Below, one piece after another: positions 24,020 to 34,959 of a DNA stretch of 64,000 nt. The translations under genes were made by a program, and so were the position numbers. Numbering within the stretch: the stretch's first letter is position 1; every line of letters starts with the position of its first letter. A model generated the notes under the pieces. It did not search any database and had not been told where the DNA came from. It saw only the letters and a program-made list of their open reading frames with translations. Origin of the DNA: Pogonophryne albipinna (taxonomy: Eukaryota > Chordata > Actinopteri > Perciformes > Artedidraconidae); NCBI GenBank assembly GCA_028583405.1, contig JAPTMU010000094.1, forward strand, positions 234,154 to 298,153. Direction: 5' to 3'.

Positions 24020-24566
24020 GGCCGTTTCTCAATCTCGAGGATACTGGCTTCCAAGCCAATATTTCAAGGATGCTACGTCATCGAGTGCCGCCGAAGTACT
24101 GTTCCAATCTCCAGCATACTTGGAATTCCACCGAGGCCGCGTCCTTGGTTTGGGGGAAATTTCGAGGCTGCACATGGGTAGACTTCGCATCCTTAAAATC
24201 CCCACAATGCTTTGCGCACGGACCAATTTCAATAACCCTTGCGGAGAATGGCTGAACCGACGCAGCACACATTTAAATGTAAGTATGTAGTGGCGTAGAA
24301 CACGTGTTGGTATGTTACTTTGTTATCACCAAAAATGTGTTCCGTGAAAGTAAAGCAAGTTCATAATTAGATAGACATCGTGAGGTATTTATTTTCGGTA
24401 CAGTTTATGTTGAAACCGTTAGAGAGAGTGGCACACTTGTTAGCCTGTTCCATTCTTCTTCGTTTTCCGAAGCCGTGGCTTGGAAGCATACTTGCTTCGT
24501 TTCTGAAGGAAGTGACTTGGAAGTACGCTACTACCAAGCCAGCATCCTCGCGATTGAGAAACAGCC
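24020..24566. mobile_element. MITE with GGCYGTTTCTCAATC inverted ends, copy 1
   Basis: The 23-bp ends (GGCCGTTTCTCAATC... and its complement at 24544-24566) agree at 21 positions. The flanking duplication is not clear, so the superfamily is left open. Its left half is repeated in inverted orientation at about 59990-60182. Confidence 0.7.
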
Positions 24567-24569
24567 AGT

Positions 24570-25805
24570 GTTTCTACAAAATCAAACAGGAAACATAAAA
24601 TACAAAAAACAAAATCATGACAATTGCCACCTATTGTTTTTCGATTTACAAACATCTCTGAATGACTTATAGTGCTTAAAAAATATGAAGCCATTTACAT
24701 TTCCGATAACAGATAAAGCAATAAGCTGTGCTTTAGTTTAGTCACCAGTGACCTTGTCTCTGACCGGACAGAGAGTCGTCAGCTGATGGGGATCACCTGA
24801 GCGTCCTTGGCCCTGAAGTAATCATCTCACTCTCACTTCCCCGCTGGCAGCTGTTTTCCTTGTCTGTAATGTTTGGCTTTGTGTTTAACAACATAACAGT
24901 TATGCATGCAGCGCTGACATAATTAACTCCCCCCCCTGTCATTTATTTTTTAACGTGGCTAAGTTGTTTGCCAATACCATTATCTAATTGTGTGCTTCAT
25001 GCAACCCAAACCTCATATCTTCATTTCTCAAACATAAAACTAATTAGCAAAAATGTGACGAAAAACTAAAATAAAGTAAAAACATCTGTTTAATATTCTT
25101 TGGGGAAATAGCTTTTTGAAATGTGATATTACTTCTGTCAACTAAATATGTAATTGTGTACATGCTCTTGGATGAGCCACTTGCAATTTCTCAGTCAGTT
25201 TGTTTCTCTGAATCAATGTGGCAGTCCGAGTCTATTTGTTATTTATTATAAGCGACCTTTACCATTTTCCTATTACAATGTATACAAGACCAGGGAAGGA
25301 TGACAAGAGACTTTCAACCAGGATTTGTTTTGCGCTTGGAGCATGAAACCATATATATTTTACAGCATGAAAGAAACATGTCAATGTACATACTTCAGCT
25401 CCACCTCTCACAGATCTCACAGATTTACCAGTTTAAATAACTTGAAATTGTAAGGGCAATATGGGGTTTGGATTCTCATTCAATTGCAATGAACCAGGCC
25501 CTAATATAAAACAATTTCATTATGTCTGCTTGTGTCTGCTTTTCTATTTCATTTATCTTAAAGAAGCACCAGGGTTAAAAAAAGGAAAATATATTTCATC
25601 CAGAAAATGCTTCTCAATTTCAAAAAGTGGGTTCTTTGTAATTGATTTGTCGATAAAAAGGGAGATTTTTAATCAATAAATGCAACTTTTGTGGTTGTTC
25701 TGTCTCTATGGGGGTATGTGGTTACATCTGTCCTGTGCCTTATCTATTTCAGGTGGAGTCATTTGAGTAGGACATTGGTAAGACTGGTGACATACTGAAT
25801 ACATT
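24570..25805. other. Unique non-coding DNA
   Basis: No gene, RNA or transposon boundary supported. Confidence 0.3.
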
Positions 25806-25810
25806 TCAAG

Positions 25811-26044
25811 GATTGAAATGCCTAAATGCAGCCAGTTAGTGAAGCTGCTAATTATTTTCAACTTGTTAGATTTCTTTGAGGGCTGTCACCATTGGTGTGA
25901 ATTTGAAGGTTGAAGGCAGTGGGCACCTATAGTTAATTGGTGTGACATGTTTTATCCTCCAGTTATTTAACGGTGAATTCAAATGTGAAGTAGAATCTTC
26001 AAATCCCAGTGTGATAATGAGAGTTTACATTTTAAAGATGATTG
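25811..26044 (+). repeat. Segment with a second, interrupted copy at 28717-31446 (empty site)
   Basis: Starting GATTGAAATGCCTAAATGCA and ending near AGATGATTGA, this 234-bp segment matches 28717-28774 joined to 31286-31446 at roughly 90 percent or better by eye. Here TTGTTAGATTTC is uninterrupted. In the second copy the TTA is duplicated and separated by 2.5 kb of transposon. Confidence 0.85.
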
Positions 26045-26997
26045 ACACAACGTTGCAAACTTTTGTAACATGTCACCTGAAAAATAATGTTCACTTCAGC
26101 ACAGTGGGTCATTACAGGATTAATGTGTGTTTTGGTTGCCTGAGGGCATCTCTAATCTGATATTTCACCTCCTGCAATCTGTTAATACTGGAGAAACCGA
26201 AAACTCATCCCCGCGAGGGATGGTGTGGACTGTAAATGTCTTGAACTGTGATATTGCCAATAACAAGTCTGTGTAGACAAATAGTTTAAGCCTGAGTGTG
26301 ATTATACACTCCCAACCTCATCATTGACTTCCTGTCTGTGTCTGTGTGTTGCTATCTGCAAGAGATAGCCTCACAGAAGCACAAGCAGCATCTGATAGGA
26401 GTAACCTTTATATAACATGACCAAACGGACGCTGTCCTCATTAGAGAAAATGCATTTCTATTTTCAGTGCTTGATTACCATAGACAGTAGAAAGACAAAG
26501 ACGATGAGTCAAAAATGAGGTCATGTACACGTTTCTAAAACAAAATAAAGACCTCATTTTAATCCCCGCCACACATTTGATAAAGAGCAGGAGGGGTGAA
26601 CACAGATGTTGGTGAATATAACAAAAGGGTCAAAATGGGGTTATCTCTGGTGTTGTAATTTGTGTAATTCAGTCTGGTGTCACTCTGACTTTACTCGTCT
26701 GTCCAAATCAGAGTTTGATTGCTTCTCTCTTCCTTAAACCCTCTGTTCACTTGTCTATTGATCTTCCAGTCTGATATGTTTGCTTAATACTTTACTAAGG
26801 TGTTAGGAAGAATGTCAGCACTGCCCTCAGCCCTCACTGGCAGCGATGGTAATTGGACATTCTGGATGAATGTGGGCAGTAAGTTTTATTGCAAACGGCC
26901 CATTAGATCAGAGGACTTTAACCTTTTTGGCTGCCATTCTAACCAGTTTTCTTGCTTCATGTAAGCAATGTGTGAGCACCGCTTCCAGGTAAATAAC
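26045..26997. other. Unique non-coding DNA
   Basis: Nothing recognised. Confidence 0.3.
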
Positions 26998-27005
26998 ACT
27001 AAGGG

Positions 27006-28200
27006 CAGGGCTCGACATTATAAATGGCCCGCTGGCCCGGAAGCACTATTTAGACACCCCGGGCCAGCATAACGTACTTTCCACTTGCCCGCTCGGGCCA
27101 CTAAAAATATTGCTTTAAAAAAATGTTTTCCTGTGGTATTGGTATTTTGACTAGCAATTTAGTTAAATTGTTTCGTTTATCAACGCTACAACATAGCGTT
27201 CCGTGAGTCGCTTGTAGTTGTTGGGGGAAAAGCAAACAGCTGTTTGCTGCGGAGCAACAAACAGCGCCACCTAACCATTCGCCAAAATGTTTTTAATACC
27301 AACGGTAGCCGGGCAAAAAACAATCTTCAAATAAAAGAAAGTCACCGGAGGAGTTAAAGGAGAGTGACAGGGAGCATGAGAAGAAGAGGGAGAGAAAGTT
27401 CCAGCCAGCTTGATCGATGTAGCTTCTAGTGGTGCAGTGACGCGTCCTAAAACCCTTTTATAATCTATCGATTAGATTTATGATTAGAAAATTATAAAAG
27501 TAGGGTAGACATGTGGAGATTATCCGGCTGAACAAAACGTGCATTTATCAAATAGGTTCGTTTTCCACAGACCTTATTTCCAGCTATTTTCCAAAACCCT
27601 GTGGAGAAATCCCATTTCTTTTTGTCGAGGGAACCAGCAGCTTACTTCCTGGTTTTAGGACGCGTCACTGCACCTCTCTATATGATGCCAATATAAACAA
27701 GGTCTTCTGTCGGCTCTGTACATCAATACCGACCAATGCTGACAAGTAAGTGAAGAGTAGACAATAGAAAGGTATTGGCTATAGGGAAATGTCCCAGCAG
27801 TTTAGGATAATGAAGGTTCTAATCTAATCTATAGCCATTACATTTCTAACTCCTAATGACAGGAAGGCAGAAAGCGCATTATACAAATAATAATACTCAT
27901 AATAATAGCAGACATTTTTTAACAATGACCACAATATCATTATTTTAATAAACCAAATATGAACAATTGAGGAAAATGAGGAAGAACTGATGATTTGAAT
28001 GTTGTAGTACAAGTAGTAATGTAGTCAGTGCATAAATTAGGCTACTATTGCAACAAATGTGTTAATTTTCTTCACTATTAGTCGATTTTTTTTTGGTGGA
28101 CGAATGCTCCGGGCCAGTGGTTACAATGGTGGGGCCAGTGATAATACAATTCCACCGGCCCGGAGGGCCAGTGGCATTTTACCCTTAATGTCTACCCCTG
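27006..28200. mobile_element. hAT-type transposon, non-autonomous, carrying a MITE
   Basis: Ends CAGGGCTCGACATTA and TAATGTCTACCCCTG match as imperfect inverted repeats. A perfect 8-bp duplication ACTAAGGG flanks it (26998-27005, 28201-28208). Both subterminal regions are rich in GGGCCAGTGG / GGCCCGG words, a usual hAT feature. No transposase frame is visible. A second element sits inside at 27431-27674. Confidence 0.85.
27431..27674. mobile_element. Short MITE with perfect 24-bp inverted ends
   Basis: Both ends read GGTGCAGTGACGCGTCCTAA followed by AACC inwards, identical over 24 bases. The interior contains TCTATCGATTAGATTTATGA. A relative without the left end lies at 56733-56968. No clear flanking duplication was found. 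Confidence 0.75.
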
Positions 28201-28333
28201 ACTAAGGGTCTACAGCTCGGAGAGGAGGTAAATTCTACGGAAAGTATGTTAACATGCTGAATTTGGCTCATTAGCAATAACCACAAAGTACAGCAGAGGC
28301 TGATGGGAACATCATTAGTTCAGCAGATTTTAA

Positions 28334-28716
28334 AGGGGACCTATCATGCAAAATGCACTTTTTGATGTCTTTTATATGTGTCCCCGGTGTGTCGGGGAAC
28401 TCACAAAGTGTCAGAAAAGAAAACCCTCTCTCTTTTCCTCCGTACCCAAATCTCTAAAAACGGGGGTACCACGGAGCTAATCCAGACATGTGAACCCACG
28501 GCACTATCAGAAACGTTGCTATCAGAAACAATGCCTGACGTGTTTTGGACGTAATATGGTCTTTGTTTACATTAGCAAGCATCGCTAACACTCAGAGCCA
28601 ACCTGTACTGGAGAGAGCATGTGTAAAAAAGCAGGAAATAAAAAAAGGAACTCACCTTGTAGTAAACCCGCAAGAGCAAAAGCATTTGAGCTCCTACTGT
28701 TTCAGAAATAATCCTT
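28334..28716 (+). repeat. Dispersed repeat beginning AAAGGGGACCTATCATGC
   Basis: The block GGGGACCTATCATGCAAAAT ... TTTTATATGTGTCCCCGG is familiar from many fish genomes. There is only one copy in this window, so the call rests on recognition rather than internal comparison. Confidence 0.4.
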
Positions 28717-29547
28717 GATTGAAATGCCTAAACGCAGCCAGTTAGTGAAGCTGCTAATTATTGTCAACGTGTTATACTGCGTTCAGACCGGACGCGATGC
28801 GATGTTTGGGGGCGGCGCGATTACATGTAAAGTCAATGCAGAGACGCGGACAGACGCAAATTCGCTCCGACGGCGAGCATGAAGGGGTGGACGCGGCGCG
28901 AATCACGCGATTGAACTGTGCTGCGTCAAACGCGAGAGTTCAATTTTTTCAACTTGAGCGTCAAATTCACGTGACGCGTTCTCGCGGAAGCCAATCAGAG
29001 GTGAGGATCTCAGGCTGCCGTTAAACCAGAAAACATCAGCCATTAGCTGTTAGCAGTTAGCACACAGAGATCACAGCTCCTCATATCTGTTCAGAAACTG
29101 TACAAAAGTTAAACAAGTACAAACCACAGACTGTCTGTGTCATGGCGAATACAGTCGCTAGTTTATTTATGACTGTAGGCCGTTGTTATGAGTGTGGAGT
29201 GAGCAGATACAACGTTAGCTTAGCCTGGTCGACCCAATCTCCAGTCAGAAAACAAGCATTTTAAAAGGTTTTTCGCCTGCCGTCTTGTCTGCAGACTTGT
29301 CAAGCATTAATTCATGGTTTTTACTAACCGGTATCAGTATGTTGTTACGTCGGCATCATTTAGAAACGTTTATTACAATTTAATCACGGTAAAATATGTT
29401 CATTTTGTTGTAGTTGTAAATCCCGAGCCAGCGCGTCTTGTTTGAATGATGCGAGTAAACACAGCTGGCAGCCGCGGTGAAACTCGAGTGATTAGAGCGA
29501 AGCGAATATTCGCATCGCGTCCGGTGTGAACGGACATTAGACTAGAG

Positions 29548-31214
29548 CAGGGGTCTCCAACACGTCGATCGCGAGCTACCGGTCGCTCGCGGGCAGCTTT
29601 TCAGTCGCTCGCCGCTCGATTATCGATGATAGCGTAGTAAGGTTGCTTCTTGATTTTTCGGCCGCGGCCGGACAATAAAGTTTTTTTATTTTAGAATTGT
29701 TTCTGTCACACGAATATAAAATTGGTCGGTGACGCAGAGATCAAGGAACAGACGTGACAGCGGCACAGCGACACCACACACGGACCAGTCTGCTTTCTCC
29801 AGCAACACCAGTCCAGAACCAACAGCAGAATGACCCCCCGGCCCCCGCTCTGAATCAGTCCGTGTCGCTGCGGCTCAGAGACACACAGGGAGGGATTTGT
29901 GTTTTTGAAAAACACTCGTTATCGTCCTGTCAGGTTTTTGGTGGATTTAATCAAGTCTTGGATTGCAGAGTATGAATGTCCTCTTGCTATTTTCAGTTGA
30001 TAAATACTTGTGTAAAGTTTGTGAAGGCAGGAAGAAAGCTTCCGTGATCACCGTCTCCTCCGTTCCTCCAAACCCCGCCCCCTCCTGAAAAATAATGAGT
30101 GACAGGCTGATAGTGACACGATAGAAACTTTATTATTCACTTAATCACTGATTGAGATGATGAAGCTAACTTAATCTCATACATTCATGGGATTCATGTA
30201 ACAGTAAGACAGGGAATGTAAGTGTGCACCCACATGCAGTATTTTTGTTTTTATAACTGTTGTAAATACTCCTGTCTGCTGTGTTCAGACTTAAGTCATG
30301 TGTGTGATGCCACATTCAGGACATTCAGTGTCACAGAAGGCCGTTGCTAGAAGCTGCAGCTAGACTGCAGAAGTATTAGTTTTTTGTTTTTGAGGATGGA
30401 ACAATTTCACACACAGATATAGGGAGGCTTGACCTATACAGTTGATTTATTATGGTTTATAATTTAATGTCAAGACGAACAAAAAGAAGAAGATGGCTGA
30501 ACTGTTCAGTGTCAATCCTGTGGAGATGGAGATGGAGGTTATAAATCTCCAAAATCATGTTCAGCTTAAGTCTCAGCAAAACTCACAACATTTCTGGAGC
30601 CTTGTAGACTCAGACAACTCTAAGAACATTCACCAAGCAGCACTGAACATGTCTGCTTTATTTGGCTCTACAGACCTTTGTGAAGCAGCTTTATCTGACA
30701 CGAATGAAATCTAAATACAGAACAAGACTGACTGATGAACATGTAAATGACTCTATTAGAGTGAACCTAAGTGGGTACACTCCAGCATACACCTCTATGG
30801 TGGACTCCATGCAGCGCCAGTCATCTCACTATAACTGTGAAAAAGAGTGAATGCACATATTTTATACATGTGCCATAAGATGTTTGTACGGTGGTGATTA
30901 AGGTGATGTATTTACTATGTGGGCCATAATAAGAAGTGAAAACATTGTATTTTTCTCTTGGACATTTATGTGAATCTTCAGTGATTACTATGTGGGCCAT
31001 AATAATATGTGAGACATTTTCGTTTTTTTGGACCTTGATGTGAAGTTAAGATTTTTGATAAGCTTTGGGTATTGATTTCACACGTGTACAAAAGTAGCTT
31101 AATTCAAATGATGAGTGCTATGTGAATAAATGTAAGCGATGCGATGCAAGTAGCTCTTGGCCACTTTCATTTTTTAAAAGTAGCTCTCAGATGAAGAAAG
31201 GTTGGAGACCCCTG
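29548..31214 (+). mobile_element. hAT (Charlie-like) transposon with degenerate transposase
   Basis: Perfect 14-bp inverted ends CAGGGGTCTCCAAC are flanked by the 8-bp duplication GACTAGAG (29540-29547, 31215-31222). Subterminal sequence at the right end reads AAAAGTAGCTCTCAGATG. A plus-strand transposase C-terminus remains at about 30493-30849. At 1.67 kb it is an internally deleted copy of a longer parent. Confidence 0.92.
30493..30849 (+). pseudogene. hAT transposase C-terminal (dimerisation) remnant
   Basis: The first frame gives MAELFSVNPVEMEMEVINLQ and NMSALFGSTDLCEAALSD, then a stop. An overlapping second frame continues MKSKYRTRLTDEHVNDSIRV and NLSGYTPAYTSMVDSM. Together these give the conserved end of hAT transposases: ALFGSTYLCE.AFS, then KSKYRTRLTDEHL. 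The frameshift is near 30705-30712. The upstream DDE and BED regions are missing, so no activity is expected. Confidence 0.85.
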
Positions 31215-31671
31215 GACTAGAGCGATGCGATAGGAGCGATTAGAGCGAAGCGAATATTCGCATCGCGTCCGGTGTGGACGCAGCATTAGATTTCTTGGAG
31301 GGCTGTCACCATTGGTTTGAAGGTTGAAGGCACCCATGTTTAATTGGTGTGAAATGTTTTATCCTCCAGTTATTTAATGGTGAATGTGAAGTAGAATCTT
31401 CATATCCTAGTGTGATAATGAGAGTTTACATCTTGAAGACGATTGAGTAGGCACACATTTAACCTGCGTTTCTCTAACAGGGCTGACATAGAGGGATATG
31501 AGGGATGTCTAAAATGCATGATCTGTTTGGTATTATGAGCAAAACACATCATAGACATGTTTTTATATATTTTTATATATCTGAGACCCATAATATTTGC
31601 CTAAAAATAGGATAACAGGATACCTTTAAAACAAAAGTATTGAATAAGGGGAAATGTTGACATAATTGTGG

Positions 31672-31909
31672 TGATACATGACGATCACCAAGACATTAGG
31701 ATTTATCATCTGGTGACCATCCAGTTTTAAAGCATACTTTTTAATGTTTTGTTGAAATATTATAATCAAAAGCATATACGTAAACCTCATGGATGCACTA
31801 TAAAGAAAAAGTCAACAGATCCCCAAGTCGTTGAGATACATCCTCTGGGAACCATGAATGTCTAAGCACATTTTTACCAATCCATCTCATAGATGTTGAG
31901 GGTTGTGGC
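31672..31909 (+). repeat. Dispersed fish repeat (ATCCTCTGGGAACCATGAAT), left part
   Basis: ACATCCTCTGGGAACCATGA and CCAATCCATCTCATAGATGT occur in order. The sequence resumes at 35839 (TTGGCAAAGGTCAGGAAATC ... TTTCATGGCAATCCATCC), so a hAT inserted into this repeat. It is a widespread fish element by recognition. Confidence 0.5.
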
Positions 31910-32257
31910 CAGGGGCGCCGTAAGGGGGTGAAAAGTTAGGACGATTCTAAGGGCCCGTGACTGACAGGGGCTCCAAAATGTTCAGAACATTAAGAAAAAA
32001 AATGTAAGTAACCTTTCATCAATCTTCAATAATTAACATTAATAGAACGTTATATTGATAAATTACTCACTAAACTTACGATTCATTTAACTTGTTTTCT
32101 TCCAAAAGTTAATTACCCAAAGCCTCTGTACACCCCCTTCTATTTACATGTAATGGTTTGGTCCTGCCTCCAAACGCGGTGCGGCACCAGCACTTGCAGA
32201 GAGGGAAAGCATGTGAGGAGGGATGCTAGTACTTAGCCTACATACGTGTGTTGTACC

Positions 32258-32369
32258 ATGTTTCAACGACCAACAAAGTCAGGCTCTAAGAAAAGAAGAG
32301 AAAGGAGAGAAAGACAAGAGAGAGGGACTAAAGGGCGACAGTATGTCACCCAGTTTTTCACAAGAAAAG
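32258..32369 (+). pseudogene. First-exon fragment of a hAT (ZMYM1-like) transposase
   Basis: ATG at 32258 opens MFQRPTKSGSKKRRERRERQ and then ERGTKGRQYVTQFFTRK, ending at a donor AAAAG|GTGGGT at 32369/32370. A start with KSGSxKR followed by a basic-acidic stretch and a Q/TQFF end is typical of the first coding exon of hAT transposases with a TTF-type zinc finger and DUF4371. The remaining exons are absent because the element is deleted. Inference from motif recognition. Confidence 0.5.
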
Positions 32370-32604
32370 GTGGGTGTGGTCCATGAGTGGTGGAAATTAG
32401 TCTGTTAGCTAATGTTTTTTTGTTTACTAAGCTGACATTAAGTACTGTTAATATCTTTACAGAAAATTCAGAGGTCTTTAATTTCACTGCTCTTTTAGCT
32501 GATATTTAAAGGTATGGTAGGTAATTCACTTCAGAAACACTTTTTGTTATATTCCATGGAATGCTCTTAACATCCCGATAGCAATGAATATATTAAATGC
32601 TTTG

Positions 32605-32965
32605 TGTAGGAGCCAAAATGCTTGTTTTTGCCTTACTTATTATTTGTATTATTATCTTGTATTTCTGTTTGCATCACGTTTAATTCTTATTGTTTATCAC
32701 TTCCGGCAATGGTCACGTGGGTGTGGTTTATTGGTATTTAGTCACCTGTTGGATGCCGGTTGGGAGGATATGATGTAGGAAGAGGGTGAATTTGCTCCGA
32801 TACTTTCTGTTGACCGTCAGGTCTGGAGTTGTATATTGTTTGTTTTCATCTTTATTAAACACCATGGACTACAAATGACTACGGACTCTTACATGGAACG
32901 CGTCACAGCAAAGAGCATTTTTTAGCCTCTCAGTAGCGAACTCATAGGGAGTTATTGCCGCTACA
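32605..32965 (+). repeat. 5' LTR of a retroelement
   Basis: The 361-bp repeat begins TGTAGGAGCC and ends GCCGCTACA, so it has TG...CA ends. It matches the 3' LTR with two transitions (both A/G, near 32677 and 32859) and one 16-bp stretch (within 32932-32948) absent from the 3' copy. ATTAAA near 32865 may be the polyadenylation signal. TSD CTTTG precedes it at 32600-32604. Confidence 0.95.
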
Positions 32966-33415
32966 ATTAGTCAACAGAAACTTGATCGCCGCATCAAAGA
33001 CGCAACGGAATGGACCGGATCCTAAGCAGACGAAGCCAGGACGTTCGGGATCACGGAGTTGGAACACTGAGACAGTTTCCCCCTCGGCGAAGTGGAAAGG
33101 AAAAGCCACAATTCACCGTGGCCGCAGGCGGAAACTGATTGACTGGAGCACATCACAGCCAGTTGAGGCGGTAGGCACAATTGCATTCATTCTGTGTATT
33201 TTTTATTTTGGAACACAGTTTGGAAGTGCTGCCGTTAGTCCATTGGGGACTGTTATTTGGCCTGTTTTGTGCGTGCTGGTTATGTCGATATCGGCGAAGG
33301 TTTGGATTTCCGGAATTGTTTGTAACGTGCACAGCTGTGATCACTGATCAGGCACCACGTCAGAGACAAGATTGACATTAGTAAATACTGTTGTGTGCAT
33401 ATTGGAACATGCAAA

Positions 33416-34435
33416 ATGAGTGATAACAACGAAAATGAGGATGGAGTGGACAGTGTGTTAAATATTGGGAACAGAACTAGCAAATTTACTTTTCATGGCT
33501 CAAGATCCAGAGTAAGATCAAGAACTGCATCTGCTTATATAAAAGCTCAGGCGGAAGTGGCTGCCCTGATGGTTTTACAAAATCTACTTCAAAAGAAACA
33601 TGCTTTAGAAAAACAAGAACATGAGCTGAGGAGAAGAAGAGAACAACTGGACCTAGAAGGAGACATCGCCGCCACCATGGCTAAAATGAAGGTTCTTGCT
33701 GCATCAAATAAATCCAGTGTTCCGAGTAGCTGCACTACAGGATCTGATGGCAAGCAGTCATATTTTGGAAATGGACTTAAGGAAAAGAAAACCCTTCATA
33801 TCAAAACAGATCCTTTTGTACCCCAGCAACACGTTATATATACATCTGCACCAATCATTCCAGAGCACAGTGTAGCTAATCTAAAAACATCAACAACCAA
33901 GGACAGAGCTGACACTGAAATCATCACATCTACCATAACACTCGAGTCACAACCTCATCCAGTGGAAAGCAAATGTGCAACCATGAAAGCGGGACAAATT
34001 AAATACGACATAGAAACAAAGGAAACTAAGATGTACAGAAAAGAACCAGCCTCTTTGCATACAAGTGGCCTTACTGGGGCCGGTGAAGAGGACTGCAAAC
34101 TCTCAGAGTCAGTGATGGGTGGTAGCAGGACATCTGTAATGAAAGTGGATATGCTTTTTTTAAGATTTAAGATGCACCAGAGACTTTCCATGGGAAATCA
34201 GCGGTTCCGGGATCCAGTCTTAAAATCTGCCAAACTATTGGAAGGACCAATCACATTAGATTGGAAAAGGACAAGGAAAAAAGGACTTGTACTTGGGATT
34301 CAGATGAAGACAAATAGTGGCTTTCTGAACATACCCCTCAGCCAAGTACGCCCTTTTCATGAGGCAGAGAAACTTTTGCCATGTCTAAATCATTTTCCAT
34401 TTTTCACCTTGCTCCTTGCCCCCTGCATACAGTGA
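33416..34435 (+). CDS. Gag-like ORF of the LTR element
   Basis: The ATG at 33416 has an AAA context and begins MSDNNENEDGVDSVLNIG; 339 codons run without interruption to TGA at 34433. A GTG-initiated reading seven codons longer is not needed in a eukaryote. Residues about 28-90 hold an Arg/Ser-rich patch (SRSRVRSRTASAY), then a predicted coiled coil: KAQAEVAALMVLQNLLQKKH, EKQEHELRRRREQLDLEGDI, AATMAKMKVLAAS. Ala-Lys-rich and Glu-Lys coiled coils of this form are typical of the N-terminus of BEL/Pao Gag. The middle is Thr/Ser-rich and low in motifs. The C-terminal 80 residues (EGPITLDWKRTRKKGL, then a hydrophobic end) are unrecognised. No CCHC zinc knuckle is visible. The product probably binds RNA or assembles particles for a partner element, by inference. 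Confidence 0.65.
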   Translation: MSDNNENEDGVDSVLNIGNRTSKFTFHGSRSRVRSRTASAYIKAQAEVAALMVLQNLLQKKHALEKQEHELRRRREQLDLEGDIAATMAKMKVLAASNKSSVPSSCTTGSDGKQSYFGNGLKEKKTLHIKTDPFVPQQHVIYTSAPIIPEHSVANLKTSTTKDRADTEIITSTITLESQPHPVESKCATMKAGQIKYDIETKETKMYRKEPASLHTSGLTGAGEEDCKLSESVMGGSRTSVMKVDMLFLRFKMHQRLSMGNQRFRDPVLKSAKLLEGPITLDWKRTRKKGLVLGIQMKTNSGFLNIPLSQVRPFHEAEKLLPCLNHFPFFTLLLAPCIQ

Positions 34436-34614
34436 CTATGTTTGCACCCTGCACTCACAATACTACACACAGCAGACTTGATTGCTTGTATACTGATATA
34501 TGAATACTGGATTTAAAACATGATGATCTGCATATCATTAGAATATACAGTGCTTTATTGTAATTGGTTTTGAATAATTATTATAAATTGTTATATAATA
34601 ATTAGGGTCCGGAA

Positions 34615-34959
34615 TGTAGGAGCCAAAATGCTTGTTTTTGCCTTACTTATTATTTGTATTATTATCTTGTATTTCTGTTTGCATCGCGTTTAATTCTTAT
34701 TGTTTATCACTTCCGGCAATGGTCACGTGGGTGTGGTTTATTGGTATTTAGTCACCTGTTGGATGCCGGTTGGGAGGATATGATGTAGGAAGAGGGTGAA
34801 TTTGCTCCGATACTTTCTGTTGACCGTCAGGTCTGGAGTTGTATATTGTTTGTTTTCGTCTTTATTAAACACCATGGACTACAAATGACTACGGACTCTT
34901 ACATGGAACGCGTCACAGCAAAGAGCATTTTTTACTCATAGGGAGTTATTGCCGCTACA
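34615..34959 (+). repeat. 3' LTR of the retroelement
   Basis: 345 bp, TGTAGG...CTACA, nearly identical to the 5' LTR apart from two transitions and the 16-bp indel near 34934. TSD CTTTG follows at 34960-34964. Confidence 0.95.

Larger units (their letters stand above)
28775..31285. mobile_element. PIF/Harbinger-like composite element with nested hAT
   Basis: It starts TACTGCGTTCAGACCGGACG and ends with the imperfect complement CGTCCGGTGTGGACGCAGCA, both joined to the shared core ACCGGACGCGATGCGA. TTA flanks it at 28772-28774 and 31286-31288, and the empty paralogue at 25811-26044 has a single TTA at that point, so the 3-bp duplication is confirmed. A TTA/TAA duplication is the hallmark of PIF/Harbinger. 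The right end is present twice (29489-29536 and 31234-31285), so a partial tandem or a second copy is included. A hAT (29548-31214) lies between the two right ends. No Harbinger transposase is seen. Confidence 0.8.
32605..34959 (+). mobile_element. Young LTR retrotransposon without pol (BEL-like, non-autonomous)
   Basis: Two nearly identical LTRs bracket 1649 bp. A 5-bp target duplication CTTTG flanks the whole (32600-32604, 34960-34964). The only good ORF is a 339-codon Gag-like gene. No protease, reverse transcriptase, RNase H or integrase frame is present. A primer-binding site beginning TGG was not found directly after the 5' LTR, and the purine tract before the 3' LTR is weak (AGGGTCCGGAA). 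Two substitutions over about 345 aligned bases imply recent insertion. Movement would need enzymes supplied by another element. Confidence 0.9.

Noticed and set aside
32955..33347. Frame from the 5' LTR end with hydrophobic segments, considered as an env-like or leader protein
   Set aside because: It has no ATG near its start, begins inside the LTR, and shows no recognisable domain.
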